Assembly: GCA_027311125.1 (NCBI GenBank)
Contig: DAICZO010000166.1
Location: forward strand, 1 to 13,735
Length of the DNA stretch: 13,735 nucleotides
Direction: 5' to 3'
Origin: Acidobacteriaceae bacterium
Lineage (GTDB): Bacteria > Acidobacteriota > Terriglobia > Terriglobales > Acidobacteriaceae
Shown here: positions 1-7,757 of the stretch, piece after piece
How positions within the stretch are numbered: position 1 is the first letter of the stretch
Layout: every line of letters starts with the position of its first letter
Notes under the pieces: generated by a model
Told to the model about the DNA's origin: nothing
The model's input: the letters and a program-made list of their open reading frames with translations, nothing else
Database searches by the model: none
Program-made: the position numbers and the translations under genes

Positions 1-454
1 ACGCTCGCGCACACACCCACGCATACGCTCCAATCGACATCGCATACGCCAGCAAAGGAAACGCATCGTCGTTGTAATCATGCGTTGCACCGCACACATA
101 CGCTCCCTGCGACAGAATCGCGTGCGATCCCAACGTCACCGGTGCCGGGTTATAGATCTCCGCGCCATCTCCAGCCGTCACCTGGTCGGCGCACATCAGA
201 TTCCAGGGCGCCCACACCTTCGACCCCGGATAAAAATGACAGTTCGCCCCCATCCTCGCCCCAAACCCTCGCAATAACCAACTCCGCCACCCATGCATCG
301 GTCGCGGAGAAGTACGGTACAGCAGCAGCCAGCATAGATTCCACAGCATCCGCCGCAACTTGTCCTGCACAGAAAATGCAGGCCGCAGATAGGGGTCCGC
401 CGCACTCTCTGCCGCTATATGGTCTGCCGATTTGTAATGAATCTGCCTCGCCAT
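1..454 (-). CDS. WcaF-like sugar O-acetyltransferase, partial (runs off left edge)
   Basis: About 151 N-terminal residues of a left-handed beta-helix (hexapeptide) acyltransferase of the WcaF / putative colanic acid biosynthesis type, which moves acetyl from acetyl-CoA to a sugar of the repeat unit in the cytoplasm. The N-terminal part has a tryptophan-rich helix, then SPRPMHGWRSWLLRGFGA, then hexapeptide-like turns: GANCHFYPGSKVWAPWNL, a GDGAEIYNPAPVTLGSHA stretch, and SQGAYVCGATHDYND, whose HDY histidine belongs to the family's active-site region. The ATG at 454 is preceded by GGGAG and by an in-frame TAG upstream, so the start is well fixed. It lies 27 bases after the stop of the preceding glycosyltransferase, as the last visible gene of the minus-strand operon. 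The C-terminal end of the beta-helix is outside the window. The acceptor sugar cannot be told. Confidence 0.88.
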   Translation of the reverse strand, partial: MARQIHYKSADHIAAESAADPYLRPAFSVQDKLRRMLWNLCWLLLYRTSPRPMHGWRSWLLRGFGARMGANCHFYPGSKVWAPWNLMCADQVTAGDGAEIYNPAPVTLGSHAILSQGAYVCGATHDYNDDAFPLLAYAMSIGAYAWVCARA

Positions 455-480
455 CTCCCGTGTCCCTATCGCCTACCTGC

Positions 481-1638
481 CTACAGTTTGCCTTGCCTCA
501 CATTGTCGAACAGACGAATAATCGTCCGAGCATTCTCCCGCATATCGTACTTCTCGTGGAAGCACTTCGTCGCCACCAGTCCCATGGCCTCACGCTCTTC
601 CACTGACATCGCCAGCCACCGCCGTAGCAGTTGCTCCGTCCCTTCCAGCGTATCGCTCTCCATCAACCCCGCGCCGTACTCCGCAATCTCTTCGGCGATA
701 TTCACTTTGTCCGCCAACAGCACCGGCTTCCCACACCCCAGCGCCTCGGCAACCGCAATCCCGAAGTTCTCCTGGTGCGACGGCAGAATAAATGCCTCCG
801 CCGCATGCAACGATCCCCACTTCGCATCCCCGATCAACATACCCGGCCAATGAACGCGAGGGCGTATCCGTGCTGCCGCCACCTTCTCCTTCAAAGTCTT
901 GCTCCACTGCTGTTGATCCGGCCCAGCCATCACCAGGTGCAACTCCGGGTCCTCGGCCGCCACCTTCACAAACGCATCGATCAGCAGATCGCAGCCCTTT
1001 TTCCGATGGATCCGGCCCAGAAAGATCAGATACCTCTTCCCGCGGACCAGCGGGCACACATCGAAAAACGCCTCTTTCTGCGCATTCGCATCGCCTACCG
1101 GCCCGCTCGCACCATAGGGAACCACATACGGATTCCACCGATGACGAGCAAAACTCTGCTCCGCAAGCTGCTTCTCCGCCTTCGAAGTAAACAGCACACG
1201 ATACGCATCACGCAGCACCCGGTACTCAATCGGCATCCAGTACAGCCACTTCTTTGCATGCTTCAGCGGAAAAGCGCGCTTGAAGTAAGGGTCCAGCATC
1301 CCATGCGTGAACACCACATACGGTGTACGGCCCCGCAGTACACGCCATGCAGCATAGCCGGAGTACTGCCACAAACCGTTCACCACCACGCCGTCAAAAC
1401 GATGCTGATTCGCACGTAACCACGGAATCAGCTTCCAATTGAAACCATAGTTCGTCACCGTCGGTCCCAACGCATGCACCGGAAACCCGACATCTTTCAG
1501 ATACGGCGCCTCCGGATCATCCAGCGTCACCACCTCGCCCGTGTAGCCTATCGGTCCATAACTCAGCAGCACCCGCACCGACTCAGTCGGGCCACCAGCA
1601 GCCGGGTTTAATGTTCCAATAATGTGCAATATCCGCAT
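481..1638 (-). CDS. GT4-family glycosyltransferase
   Basis: A 385-residue retaining GT-B glycosyltransferase of family 4, expected to add one sugar to the lipid-linked repeat unit on the cytoplasmic face of the membrane. The N-terminal Rossmann domain opens with MRILHIIGTLNPAAGGPTES and carries the FTHGMLDP motif near residue 110. The C-terminal domain has FLGRIHRKKGCDLLIDAF near 205-225, where the Arg and Lys contact the donor phosphates in this fold. It also has the EX7E motif E290-NFGIAVA-E298, followed by GCGKPVL. The frame opens 57 bases further upstream (1695), but family similarity begins at the ATG at 1638, which I prefer. Neither start has a strong Shine-Dalgarno. It is clearly a different subfamily from the two GTs upstream. 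Donor and acceptor are unknown. Confidence 0.88.
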   Translation of the reverse strand: MRILHIIGTLNPAAGGPTESVRVLLSYGPIGYTGEVVTLDDPEAPYLKDVGFPVHALGPTVTNYGFNWKLIPWLRANQHRFDGVVVNGLWQYSGYAAWRVLRGRTPYVVFTHGMLDPYFKRAFPLKHAKKWLYWMPIEYRVLRDAYRVLFTSKAEKQLAEQSFARHRWNPYVVPYGASGPVGDANAQKEAFFDVCPLVRGKRYLIFLGRIHRKKGCDLLIDAFVKVAAEDPELHLVMAGPDQQQWSKTLKEKVAAARIRPRVHWPGMLIGDAKWGSLHAAEAFILPSHQENFGIAVAEALGCGKPVLLADKVNIAEEIAEYGAGLMESDTLEGTEQLLRRWLAMSVEEREAMGLVATKCFHEKYDMRENARTIIRLFDNVRQGKL

Positions 1639-1700
1639 CGTATTCAATTCACCATTCAGCCCATCCGCTGGGCATCGCTCACGTTCTCGCTTCATCGTCT

Positions 1701-2921
1701 TCAGGCTTCAATCTTCTTCGTTACCGCTGCAATCGCTCTTCGCAATCCTCGCACGTCTTCCTCAAAGTTCCATCCGGTAATCCGCCTCAGCGCCTGCTCT
1801 CCCATCCTCGTCGCAGTCTCGTCCTCACCCAGAACCCTCTGCAACGCCTCCGATAGCGCAGCCACATCGCCTACTGGAAACACACACCCCTCTACGCCCT
1901 CGGTAATCAGGTCCGGTTGACAGCCCACATGATCCGACACAATCACCGCTCGACCCGCATTCATCACTTCATTCACAATCAGCCCCCACGGCTCATGTCG
2001 CGAGGGCAGCACAAACACACTCGCCAAATCGAAGTACCGCGGCAACTCCGACTGGTTCTTGAACCCGCAGAACCGAATCCCGCTCAAACCGCTAGCTGCT
2101 GCCTTGGCCTCCAGAGCCTGTCGCTCCTCACCGTCACCCACAATTACCAGGTAGGGAACTGACGCCAGTGCTTCGCTTTCCACCAGCAAAACATAAGCAT
2201 CCAGCAGATCCACACATCGTTTCCGCTCGGTAAGCTTCGACGCAAACAGGATCACGGGACGCCCAGCCTCCAGTCCTAACTCGCTACGCAACTGCTCCCG
2301 ACCCGCGGCTGCGTCACGACTTCGCCTTTGGAAAAACTCATTATCCACGGCATAGGGCATCGAAAACTCAGGAAAATCTGCCCCCAGATAATGCTGCCAG
2401 TTCTCCTTGTTCAAACTGCCAATCGAAAGTACTCCATCAATCAGATGCCCCAGCAAGCGGAAGAAGATTCGTCGGATTGCTAGCTTCCATCGCGTGCGCT
2501 TCCGATCAATCAGCGTAGCTTCCGCGCGCAACAGCACCGGCACCCCCAGCGCCTTTGCCGCAACAATACCTTGCAGCGCATTCACTGACCAATATCCATG
2601 TGTCCACAGCACATCATAGCCCTCTGCCTTACCTCCCCCATCCAGTCGGCTCCAAATGCCATAGTTGATCAGTGATGCAAATCCTGTCTTCCCCTGGTCG
2701 CGCAATCGAGGTAAAAACTCGTAACTATACCCATCCAGCAGCGCAACGTCCCAGTGAACCTCCACCCCGAAGCCTTCATCCCGATAGCCTCGTACTGAAA
2801 AATCGGAAGAAAATAAAACCCGCAGTTCTATGTCTTCCTCCTGTGCGATACGTCGCAGCAGAGGAGCCTGATACTGAATCGGATGACTCACCAGGTAAGC
2901 GACTCGGACCTTCTTCCGCAT
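1701..2921 (-). CDS. GT4-family glycosyltransferase (tandem paralogue, downstream copy)
   Basis: A GT-B glycosyltransferase of about 406 residues. It opens with VRVAYLVSHPIQYQAPLLRR, a hallmark of a GT4 subgroup found in exopolysaccharide clusters. The donor domain shows RPVILFASKLTERKR, then VIVGDGEER, and the EX7E motif in EPWGLIVNEVMNAGR followed by VIVSDHVGC. I chose the ATG at 2921 because GGGAG sits 5 bases before it. In-frame ATGs at 2924, 2933 and 2945 are alternatives and add at most 8 residues. The protein aligns almost without gaps to the product of the gene just upstream, so the pair is a tandem duplication. Residues differ most in the acceptor-side N-terminal half (about 85-150), which suggests a different acceptor or linkage. 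The donor sugar is unknown. Confidence 0.88.
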   Translation of the reverse strand: MRKKVRVAYLVSHPIQYQAPLLRRIAQEEDIELRVLFSSDFSVRGYRDEGFGVEVHWDVALLDGYSYEFLPRLRDQGKTGFASLINYGIWSRLDGGGKAEGYDVLWTHGYWSVNALQGIVAAKALGVPVLLRAEATLIDRKRTRWKLAIRRIFFRLLGHLIDGVLSIGSLNKENWQHYLGADFPEFSMPYAVDNEFFQRRSRDAAAGREQLRSELGLEAGRPVILFASKLTERKRCVDLLDAYVLLVESEALASVPYLVIVGDGEERQALEAKAAASGLSGIRFCGFKNQSELPRYFDLASVFVLPSRHEPWGLIVNEVMNAGRAVIVSDHVGCQPDLITEGVEGCVFPVGDVAALSEALQRVLGEDETATRMGEQALRRITGWNFEEDVRGLRRAIAAVTKKIEA

Positions 2922-2979
2922 CATCTCTCCCATACTGCCTGCCATCCGGCCACCGCTGGCCCCCTCGCTCGCACGTTGC

Positions 2980-4269
2980 TCATGGCCGGCAAGCCTTCCC
3001 AGTCATGGCCATGAGCGCTCCACGAAGTACCGTCACGTCCTCTTCAAAACTCCACGTGCGAATTCGTTCCAGCCCTCGTCGTCCCATCGCCGCTGCAACC
3101 TCAGGGTTGACCAGCATCTGCTCCAAAGCAGCGGTCAGCGCTGCAACATCTCCTGCCGGAAACACCAGACGTTCCATCCCATCCCGCACCAGATCCGGAT
3201 AACATCCCACCTCATCGGAAACAATCACCGGACGCCCCGCGTTCATCACCTCATTCACGATCAGCCCCCATGGCTCATGTCGCGATGGCAACACAAACAC
3301 CGTGCATAGATCGAAATACCGCGGCATCTGCGTCTGATTTTGAAATCCGCAGAACCGTACGTCGTCCAATCCCTCTGCCTTGGCCTGTTCCTCCAGCGCA
3401 CTTCGCTCCTCGCCATCGCCAACAATCACCAGATAAGGCTGCTGACTCAGCGTCTGCCTTCGCACTAAATCCCCATACGCCTTCAATAAATCGCTACAGC
3501 GCTTGCGCCCCTGCAGCTTGGAGGCAAACAGAATCACTGGTCGCTCGCCATCCAACTGCAACTCCCGCTGCAACGCACTGCGATTTGCCTCCGCCTCCTT
3601 GCTCCGTTGCTGGAAGTACTCGTTATCCACCGCATACGGCATCAGGAAAAGCGGTACGTCCTCGCCAAAATAATGCTTCCAGTACGCATGATTCATCGTG
3701 CCAATCGTCAGCACACCATCCACCACCCACTGCAGCATCTTGAAGTACAGTGCCTTTACCGCCAGCTTCCAACCACTCCGTATCCGGTCCCCCAGCCACA
3801 CATCAGCGCGCACCAGTACCGGTATCCCCAGCGACTTCGCCGCCAGCATCCCCAGCATTGTTGTTCCGGTGTTGTACCCATGCACCCACAACACATCGAA
3901 GGGTAGGTCGTCCCCCCGTCCCTGCAGACGGCGATACATGCCGTAGCCAATCGGGTTGAGCACACCTTCTGCTTTGCTCAACTCCAACCGCGGCAAAAAC
4001 TCATGACGATAGCCATCCAGAAGAGGAATATCCCACTTCACCTCAACGCCAAACCCGGCATCACGGTAGCCCCGCACCGAAAAATCCGAAGCAAAAAAAA
4101 CCGTCAACTCGATACCTGGCTCTTGCGCAATACGCCGCAGCAGTGGGGCCTGATACTGGATCGGATGACTCACCAGATAAGCCAGTCGTATCCGCCCCGT
4201 AGGTTCTGCTTCTATCCCGGTTTGCTTGGCACCCAAGGAACAATCCCTTTCTTCAATGCATTCAACCAT
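2980..4269 (-). CDS. GT4-family glycosyltransferase (tandem paralogue, upstream copy)
   Basis: A GT-B glycosyltransferase of about 429 residues and the sister of the next gene downstream. It has RIRLAYLVSHPIQYQAPLLR near residues 26-45, DFSVRGYRDAGFGVEVKWD, RPVILFASKLQGRKR, VIVGDGEER, and the EX7E pair E332/E340 within EPWGLIVNEVMNAGRPV. Expected role: sugar transfer to the growing repeat unit at the inner membrane. The start is uncertain. The frame is open up to 4353, which would overlap the exporter gene by about 60 bases and add an odd Cys-rich leader. The ATG at 4269 leaves a 22-base gap and is more natural, but lacks a clear Shine-Dalgarno. A TTG about 36 bases further in, behind GAAAGGGA, is another option. 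The first 25 residues have no counterpart in the paralogue. Confidence 0.86.
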   Translation of the reverse strand: MVECIEERDCSLGAKQTGIEAEPTGRIRLAYLVSHPIQYQAPLLRRIAQEPGIELTVFFASDFSVRGYRDAGFGVEVKWDIPLLDGYRHEFLPRLELSKAEGVLNPIGYGMYRRLQGRGDDLPFDVLWVHGYNTGTTMLGMLAAKSLGIPVLVRADVWLGDRIRSGWKLAVKALYFKMLQWVVDGVLTIGTMNHAYWKHYFGEDVPLFLMPYAVDNEYFQQRSKEAEANRSALQRELQLDGERPVILFASKLQGRKRCSDLLKAYGDLVRRQTLSQQPYLVIVGDGEERSALEEQAKAEGLDDVRFCGFQNQTQMPRYFDLCTVFVLPSRHEPWGLIVNEVMNAGRPVIVSDEVGCYPDLVRDGMERLVFPAGDVAALTAALEQMLVNPEVAAAMGRRGLERIRTWSFEEDVTVLRGALMAMTGKACRP

Positions 4270-4291
4270 CGCGAATCGGAAACGGAAAACT

Positions 4292-5326
4292 CTACGGGTG
4301 AAAGGTAAACAACAGCACGCTGGCAATTCCAAGGGCAGTCCCGATACCACCAACTTTGATCGCAGCTTTCATGTTGTCCGTAGGCAGAAAGACAATATCG
4401 TCGGCCTGTAGCACTGGATCAGGAAGCTTGCCTTCGATCACCTTCTTCACATCAACTTTCACAACCGTCCGGCTCACGCCAACCGTCCGTATAATGCGCA
4501 GGTCCTTGTACTTGCCCTCGTAACCCACCCCGCCCGCCAGCGTTGCCAGTTGCATCAGCGTCAACGGGGAGTCCTGTACCAGGGGAAACGCCATCTGTGA
4601 CTTAAAAGCTCCCAGCGCATACACCACGCCCACTCGCGAAACCACCACAGTATCCAGTGCAAAAATCGGCACATCCGCTCGATTGCTCTGTGCCGGGTTC
4701 GTCCCCAGATCAACCACAATCGGCGCAGCTACCCCAGGACGATTGATCGTAACAATATGGCTAGCTGTCGACGGCAGGCCCCCCGCAGCCGACAGCACGT
4801 CCAGCAATCGCTTCCCGCTCCCCACAGGAATCACCCCATGCGCCTCGCCAATCACCGTCACCGTCTGATTCGGTGATTCCGTAATCTGCACCGACACCTG
4901 CGGATTGCGATACATCCCTGCATCGGACAACCGCTGCGCAATCAGCACTTCCAACTCATGCACCGTCATGCCCTTTACCTGCAGTACGCCGATCAGCGGC
5001 AACTGGATCGTCCCATCCAGTGCCACCCGCGCCGTCGGCAGATAATCCGTCATGCCGTACAGATGGACCGCCAGCACATCCCCCTCCGCCAGCCGAATCT
5101 CCCGCGCCGGCGGATACAGAATCGCCGGATCGGTCGTCGGTGTCAGCGCATGGTTCACCGTCGTTCCTGATCCCAACGCCGGCCCGCTAAACTGCCCTGC
5201 AGCCATCCGCGTGCAGCCCAGCAACACCAGTAAACCCAGCAGTCCATGCGATACCACTTTCCTCATGCGACCAGCCCGATCATCTCTGCTCAGACCGAGA
5301 AACGCTCGTAGTGTCACCATGGTCAT
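4292..5326 (-). CDS. Wza-like polysaccharide export protein (Poly_export + SLBB)
   Basis: A 344-residue outer-membrane polysaccharide exporter of the Wza/OPX family, forming the channel that carries polymer across the periplasm and outer membrane with the Wzc-like kinase. There is a signal region at about residues 21-45 with a plausible lipobox, LLGC, at Cys38. The Poly_export domain follows (about 77-150, LAEGDVLAVHLYG...DGTIQLPLIG), then two SLBB-type beta-grasp repeats at about 153-228 (TVTVIGEAHGVIPV) and 233-315 (GVVYALGAF). Residues 323-341 (KVGGIGTALGIASVLLF) look like a C-terminal hydrophobic segment. The ATG at 5326 is chosen because AAAGGA lies 7 bases upstream, inside the end of the kinase gene. 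Only 3 bases separate the kinase stop codon from this start, so translation is probably coupled. Confidence 0.92.
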   Translation of the reverse strand: MTMVTLRAFLGLSRDDRAGRMRKVVSHGLLGLLVLLGCTRMAAGQFSGPALGSGTTVNHALTPTTDPAILYPPAREIRLAEGDVLAVHLYGMTDYLPTARVALDGTIQLPLIGVLQVKGMTVHELEVLIAQRLSDAGMYRNPQVSVQITESPNQTVTVIGEAHGVIPVGSGKRLLDVLSAAGGLPSTASHIVTINRPGVAAPIVVDLGTNPAQSNRADVPIFALDTVVVSRVGVVYALGAFKSQMAFPLVQDSPLTLMQLATLAGGVGYEGKYKDLRIIRTVGVSRTVVKVDVKKVIEGKLPDPVLQADDIVFLPTDNMKAAIKVGGIGTALGIASVLLFTFHP

Positions 5327-5329
5327 CGC

Positions 5330-7582
5330 TCAGTCCTTTCTGCTCTCACGCGTCTTGTCGGCTGGACTAGTTTGGGGTTCCCAGCTATCCGCATCCAGGC
5401 TGGAGTAGGAATACCCAGAGTACCCGTAGTATCCGTAATACTCCGGCGAACTCATATCCACGGCATTCAACACAATACCCGTCAACGGTGCTCCCGCCCG
5501 CAGCAGCAGGTCGCGCGCACGACGCACCACGTGCTTGCTCGATTTACCATGTCGCACCACCAGCACCACGGCATCGCTCGCACGCGCCAGAATCACGCCA
5601 TCCGTCACCGACAAGATCGGCGGAGAATCGATCACCACGTACGCATACTCAGCCATACACCGCTCCAGCAACTCGCGCATCGCCCCCGAGCTCAACATCT
5701 CGGTCGGGAACGGCGGCACCGGGCCACTAGCCAGAATATCCAGGTTCGGCGCATCCGGAATGTGCTGCAATGCATCCTCTAGGCTGCTGCTGTTCGTCAG
5801 TACCGTCGTCAGTCCCAGCTTCCCGTTCAGGCCAAACCGATGATGCACGTTCGGCCGCCGCAGGTCCGCATCGATCAACAGTACCTTGCTGTCTCCCTGC
5901 GACAGAATGCAGGCCAGATTGCTTGCCACCGTAGTCTTGCCTTCCGATGGCGTCGCACTCGTAAACAAAATCACCTGCGGCGGATGTCCAACACTCGACA
6001 GCATCAACGAAGTCCGCAACGACCGGAACGCCTCCGCAAACTGCGACTTGGGCTGCGTCAATACGCTGATATTCCGTTGTGCCGTCGACAGGTTCAACCC
6101 ATCGTCGGCAGCGGTTCGGCGCGCCCGAGGCACAATCGCCAGCGACGGCAACTCCGTCACGCTTTCGATCTCAGCAATCGTCCGCAGCCCTGTATCCAGA
6201 CTCTCCATCAGGAACGCAATCACGATGCCGCCGATCAGCCCAAACACCAACGCCGTGATGATAATGGTCGACTGAGGCTGTAGCCGAGGACTCGCCGAAG
6301 GCAGTGCCGGATCGACAATGTCAATCTCCAACGACTCCAATCCCGCTTGGATCCCAGCCGTGCGCAGCCGCTGCAACAGGCTCTCATACAGCGTCCGATT
6401 CGACTCAAACTCCCGCTGCCGCAGCGTATACTCCACCAGGTCGTCGCGTAGCTTGTACGCCGCCTGCTTCTCTTCCTCCAGCGCTGCCGTTGTCTGGTCT
6501 TCGTCCGACCGTGCCACCACGTAATTCTCTTTCGCCTGCAGCATCAGGCGATTCTGTTCCGTGTCAATCTCTTTCTGGATCTCCGCAATCTGCGCTCTCG
6601 CGGCCTTCGCCTGCGGATGGTTCTCCCCCAGGGTCGCCTGCATCTGCGCATACGCAGCCCGTTGCGTCGCTATCTGCGAGCGCAGTTGGCTCAGCTCACT
6701 CAGCGCCGTTCCCTGCGGAGCACCCAGCATCCCCTCAATCGAGTTTGGCTCCATCCCACTCAACACCCGATAGCGAGACTCCGCAACAATCCGAGCCAGC
6801 TTCGCCGCTCCCGCCGCCTTCGCCAGATCATCCAGCGACGTGCTGATCTGGTTATGCGTCGGATCGAACCCCAGCACTCCCAGCTTCTTCTGCAGATCCA
6901 TCATCTGCTCTTGCGAGGTCTCTACCTGCTGCTTCAAGTCATCCAATTGGCTAGAGAGCCACTGCGAAACCCGCTGTGTCGACTCAAACCGAGTCTCATA
7001 ACTCCGGTGAATATAATCCGAAATCACCTTATTGACGATATCCGCAGACAACTTCGCACTTCGGCTTGCATAGCTCAGCCGGATAATGTCGGTCTTCGGA
7101 ACCAGTTGGATCTTCAACTCACTCTGCAGCCGGTGGACGGTCGACTGCCGCACGGCATTATCGTTAATGTCCGAGTGCGCCACCGGACCCTTAACCCCCA
7201 GAAAATCAGGGTTGTTCGCCAGGTCCATCTCTCGCGCCACCGACAACATCAGAGAGTCGCTCTCCAGAATCGCAACTTCGGTCAGCATCTTCGACGCCGT
7301 ATCCGAGTTGTATCCCTCCACCGCGCTTACCTTGTACTCGTTCGAAGACCCGCTCCGTACCTCGATCCGCCCATACGACTCATACAGCTTCGGCTGCGTC
7401 TGTGCCTTGAAGATTCCATACACCAGCCCAACGCCAACCGCCGCCAGCAAAACCCAGCGACGTTTCCGCAGGATGATCAAGGCCTCCGACAGCGTCGTGT
7501 CGGTGACAGTCGTGCTATAGCCGGGCGCAGATGTTTCGGGGAGTGGCGCGGTCGGCGGAGCCTGCGTCTTTTCGGAACCCAT
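5330..7582 (-). CDS. Wzc-like polysaccharide co-polymerase / BY-kinase (tyrosine autokinase)
   Basis: An inner-membrane co-polymerase of about 750 residues with a cytoplasmic bacterial tyrosine kinase domain. It controls chain length and gates export together with the Wza-like channel. Order of parts (numbering from 7582): Wzz domain with TM1 at about 43-58 (WVLLAAVGVGLVYGIF); long periplasmic coiled coil at about 200-410; TM2 at about 439-459; then the kinase with Walker A SATPSEGKTT (542-551), Walker A' LLIDADLRRP (D571, D573), and Walker B VVIDSPP (D652). The tail carries 7 tyrosines in 12 residues (715-726, YYGYYGYSGYSY), the autophosphorylation cluster. The frame is open to an ATG at 7654. 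Those 24 extra codons use many codons rare in the rest of the gene (AGG, AGT, AGA, GTA) and overlap a possible promoter, so I prefer 7582. No Wzb-like phosphatase is in the window. Confidence 0.93.
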   Translation of the reverse strand: MGSEKTQAPPTAPLPETSAPGYSTTVTDTTLSEALIILRKRRWVLLAAVGVGLVYGIFKAQTQPKLYESYGRIEVRSGSSNEYKVSAVEGYNSDTASKMLTEVAILESDSLMLSVAREMDLANNPDFLGVKGPVAHSDINDNAVRQSTVHRLQSELKIQLVPKTDIIRLSYASRSAKLSADIVNKVISDYIHRSYETRFESTQRVSQWLSSQLDDLKQQVETSQEQMMDLQKKLGVLGFDPTHNQISTSLDDLAKAAGAAKLARIVAESRYRVLSGMEPNSIEGMLGAPQGTALSELSQLRSQIATQRAAYAQMQATLGENHPQAKAARAQIAEIQKEIDTEQNRLMLQAKENYVVARSDEDQTTAALEEEKQAAYKLRDDLVEYTLRQREFESNRTLYESLLQRLRTAGIQAGLESLEIDIVDPALPSASPRLQPQSTIIITALVFGLIGGIVIAFLMESLDTGLRTIAEIESVTELPSLAIVPRARRTAADDGLNLSTAQRNISVLTQPKSQFAEAFRSLRTSLMLSSVGHPPQVILFTSATPSEGKTTVASNLACILSQGDSKVLLIDADLRRPNVHHRFGLNGKLGLTTVLTNSSSLEDALQHIPDAPNLDILASGPVPPFPTEMLSSGAMRELLERCMAEYAYVVIDSPPILSVTDGVILARASDAVVLVVRHGKSSKHVVRRARDLLLRAGAPLTGIVLNAVDMSSPEYYGYYGYSGYSYSSLDADSWEPQTSPADKTRESRKD
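5334..5339 (-). promoter_or_regulatory. Shine-Dalgarno of the Wza-like gene
   Basis: AAAGGA on the minus strand, 7 bases before the ATG at 5326. It overlaps the last codons of the upstream Wzc-like gene, whose stop is at 5330-5332. It fixes the exporter start and implies coupled translation of kinase and exporter. Confidence 0.7.
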
Positions 7583-7634
7583 TACTACCAGTCTACTCGT
7601 TGTCCCCGCCGCGAGGAACTGCTTTTCAGAACTC

Positions 7635-7662
7635 CTTTTAGCCCCCGAATTCATCCGGACAA
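7635..7662 (-). promoter_or_regulatory. Possible sigma-70 promoter for the exopolysaccharide operon
   Basis: On the minus strand, TTGTCC (7657-7662, 4 of 6 to TTGACA) is followed after 16 bases by TAAAAG (7635-7640, 4 of 6 to TATAAT). It would start transcription near 7628 and give a leader of about 45 bases before the ATG at 7582. It lies in the 175-base divergent gap between the kinase and UDP-glucose dehydrogenase genes. On the plus strand of the same gap, TATCAT at 7725-7730 resembles a -10 for the dehydrogenase gene, but no -35 fits. These are weak matches; the call rests mainly on position. Confidence 0.25.
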
Positions 7663-7757
7663 CATCTCAGCCCGTATCTCCAATCCACCAGCCCTTTATG
7701 CCCCGTCCCTTCATCAAACTCAGCTATCATGGCTCCAGAGAAGGACTCCTCACCCGT

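Noticed and set aside
2948..2961. Small dyad GGCCA-N4-TGGCC between the two paralogous glycosyltransferase genes
   Set aside because: Only a 5-bp stem in GC-rich DNA with no T-run. Not convincing as a terminator.
3003..3012. Perfect 10-bp palindrome CATGGCCATG
   Set aside because: It lies inside the coding region of a glycosyltransferase and is short enough to occur by chance.
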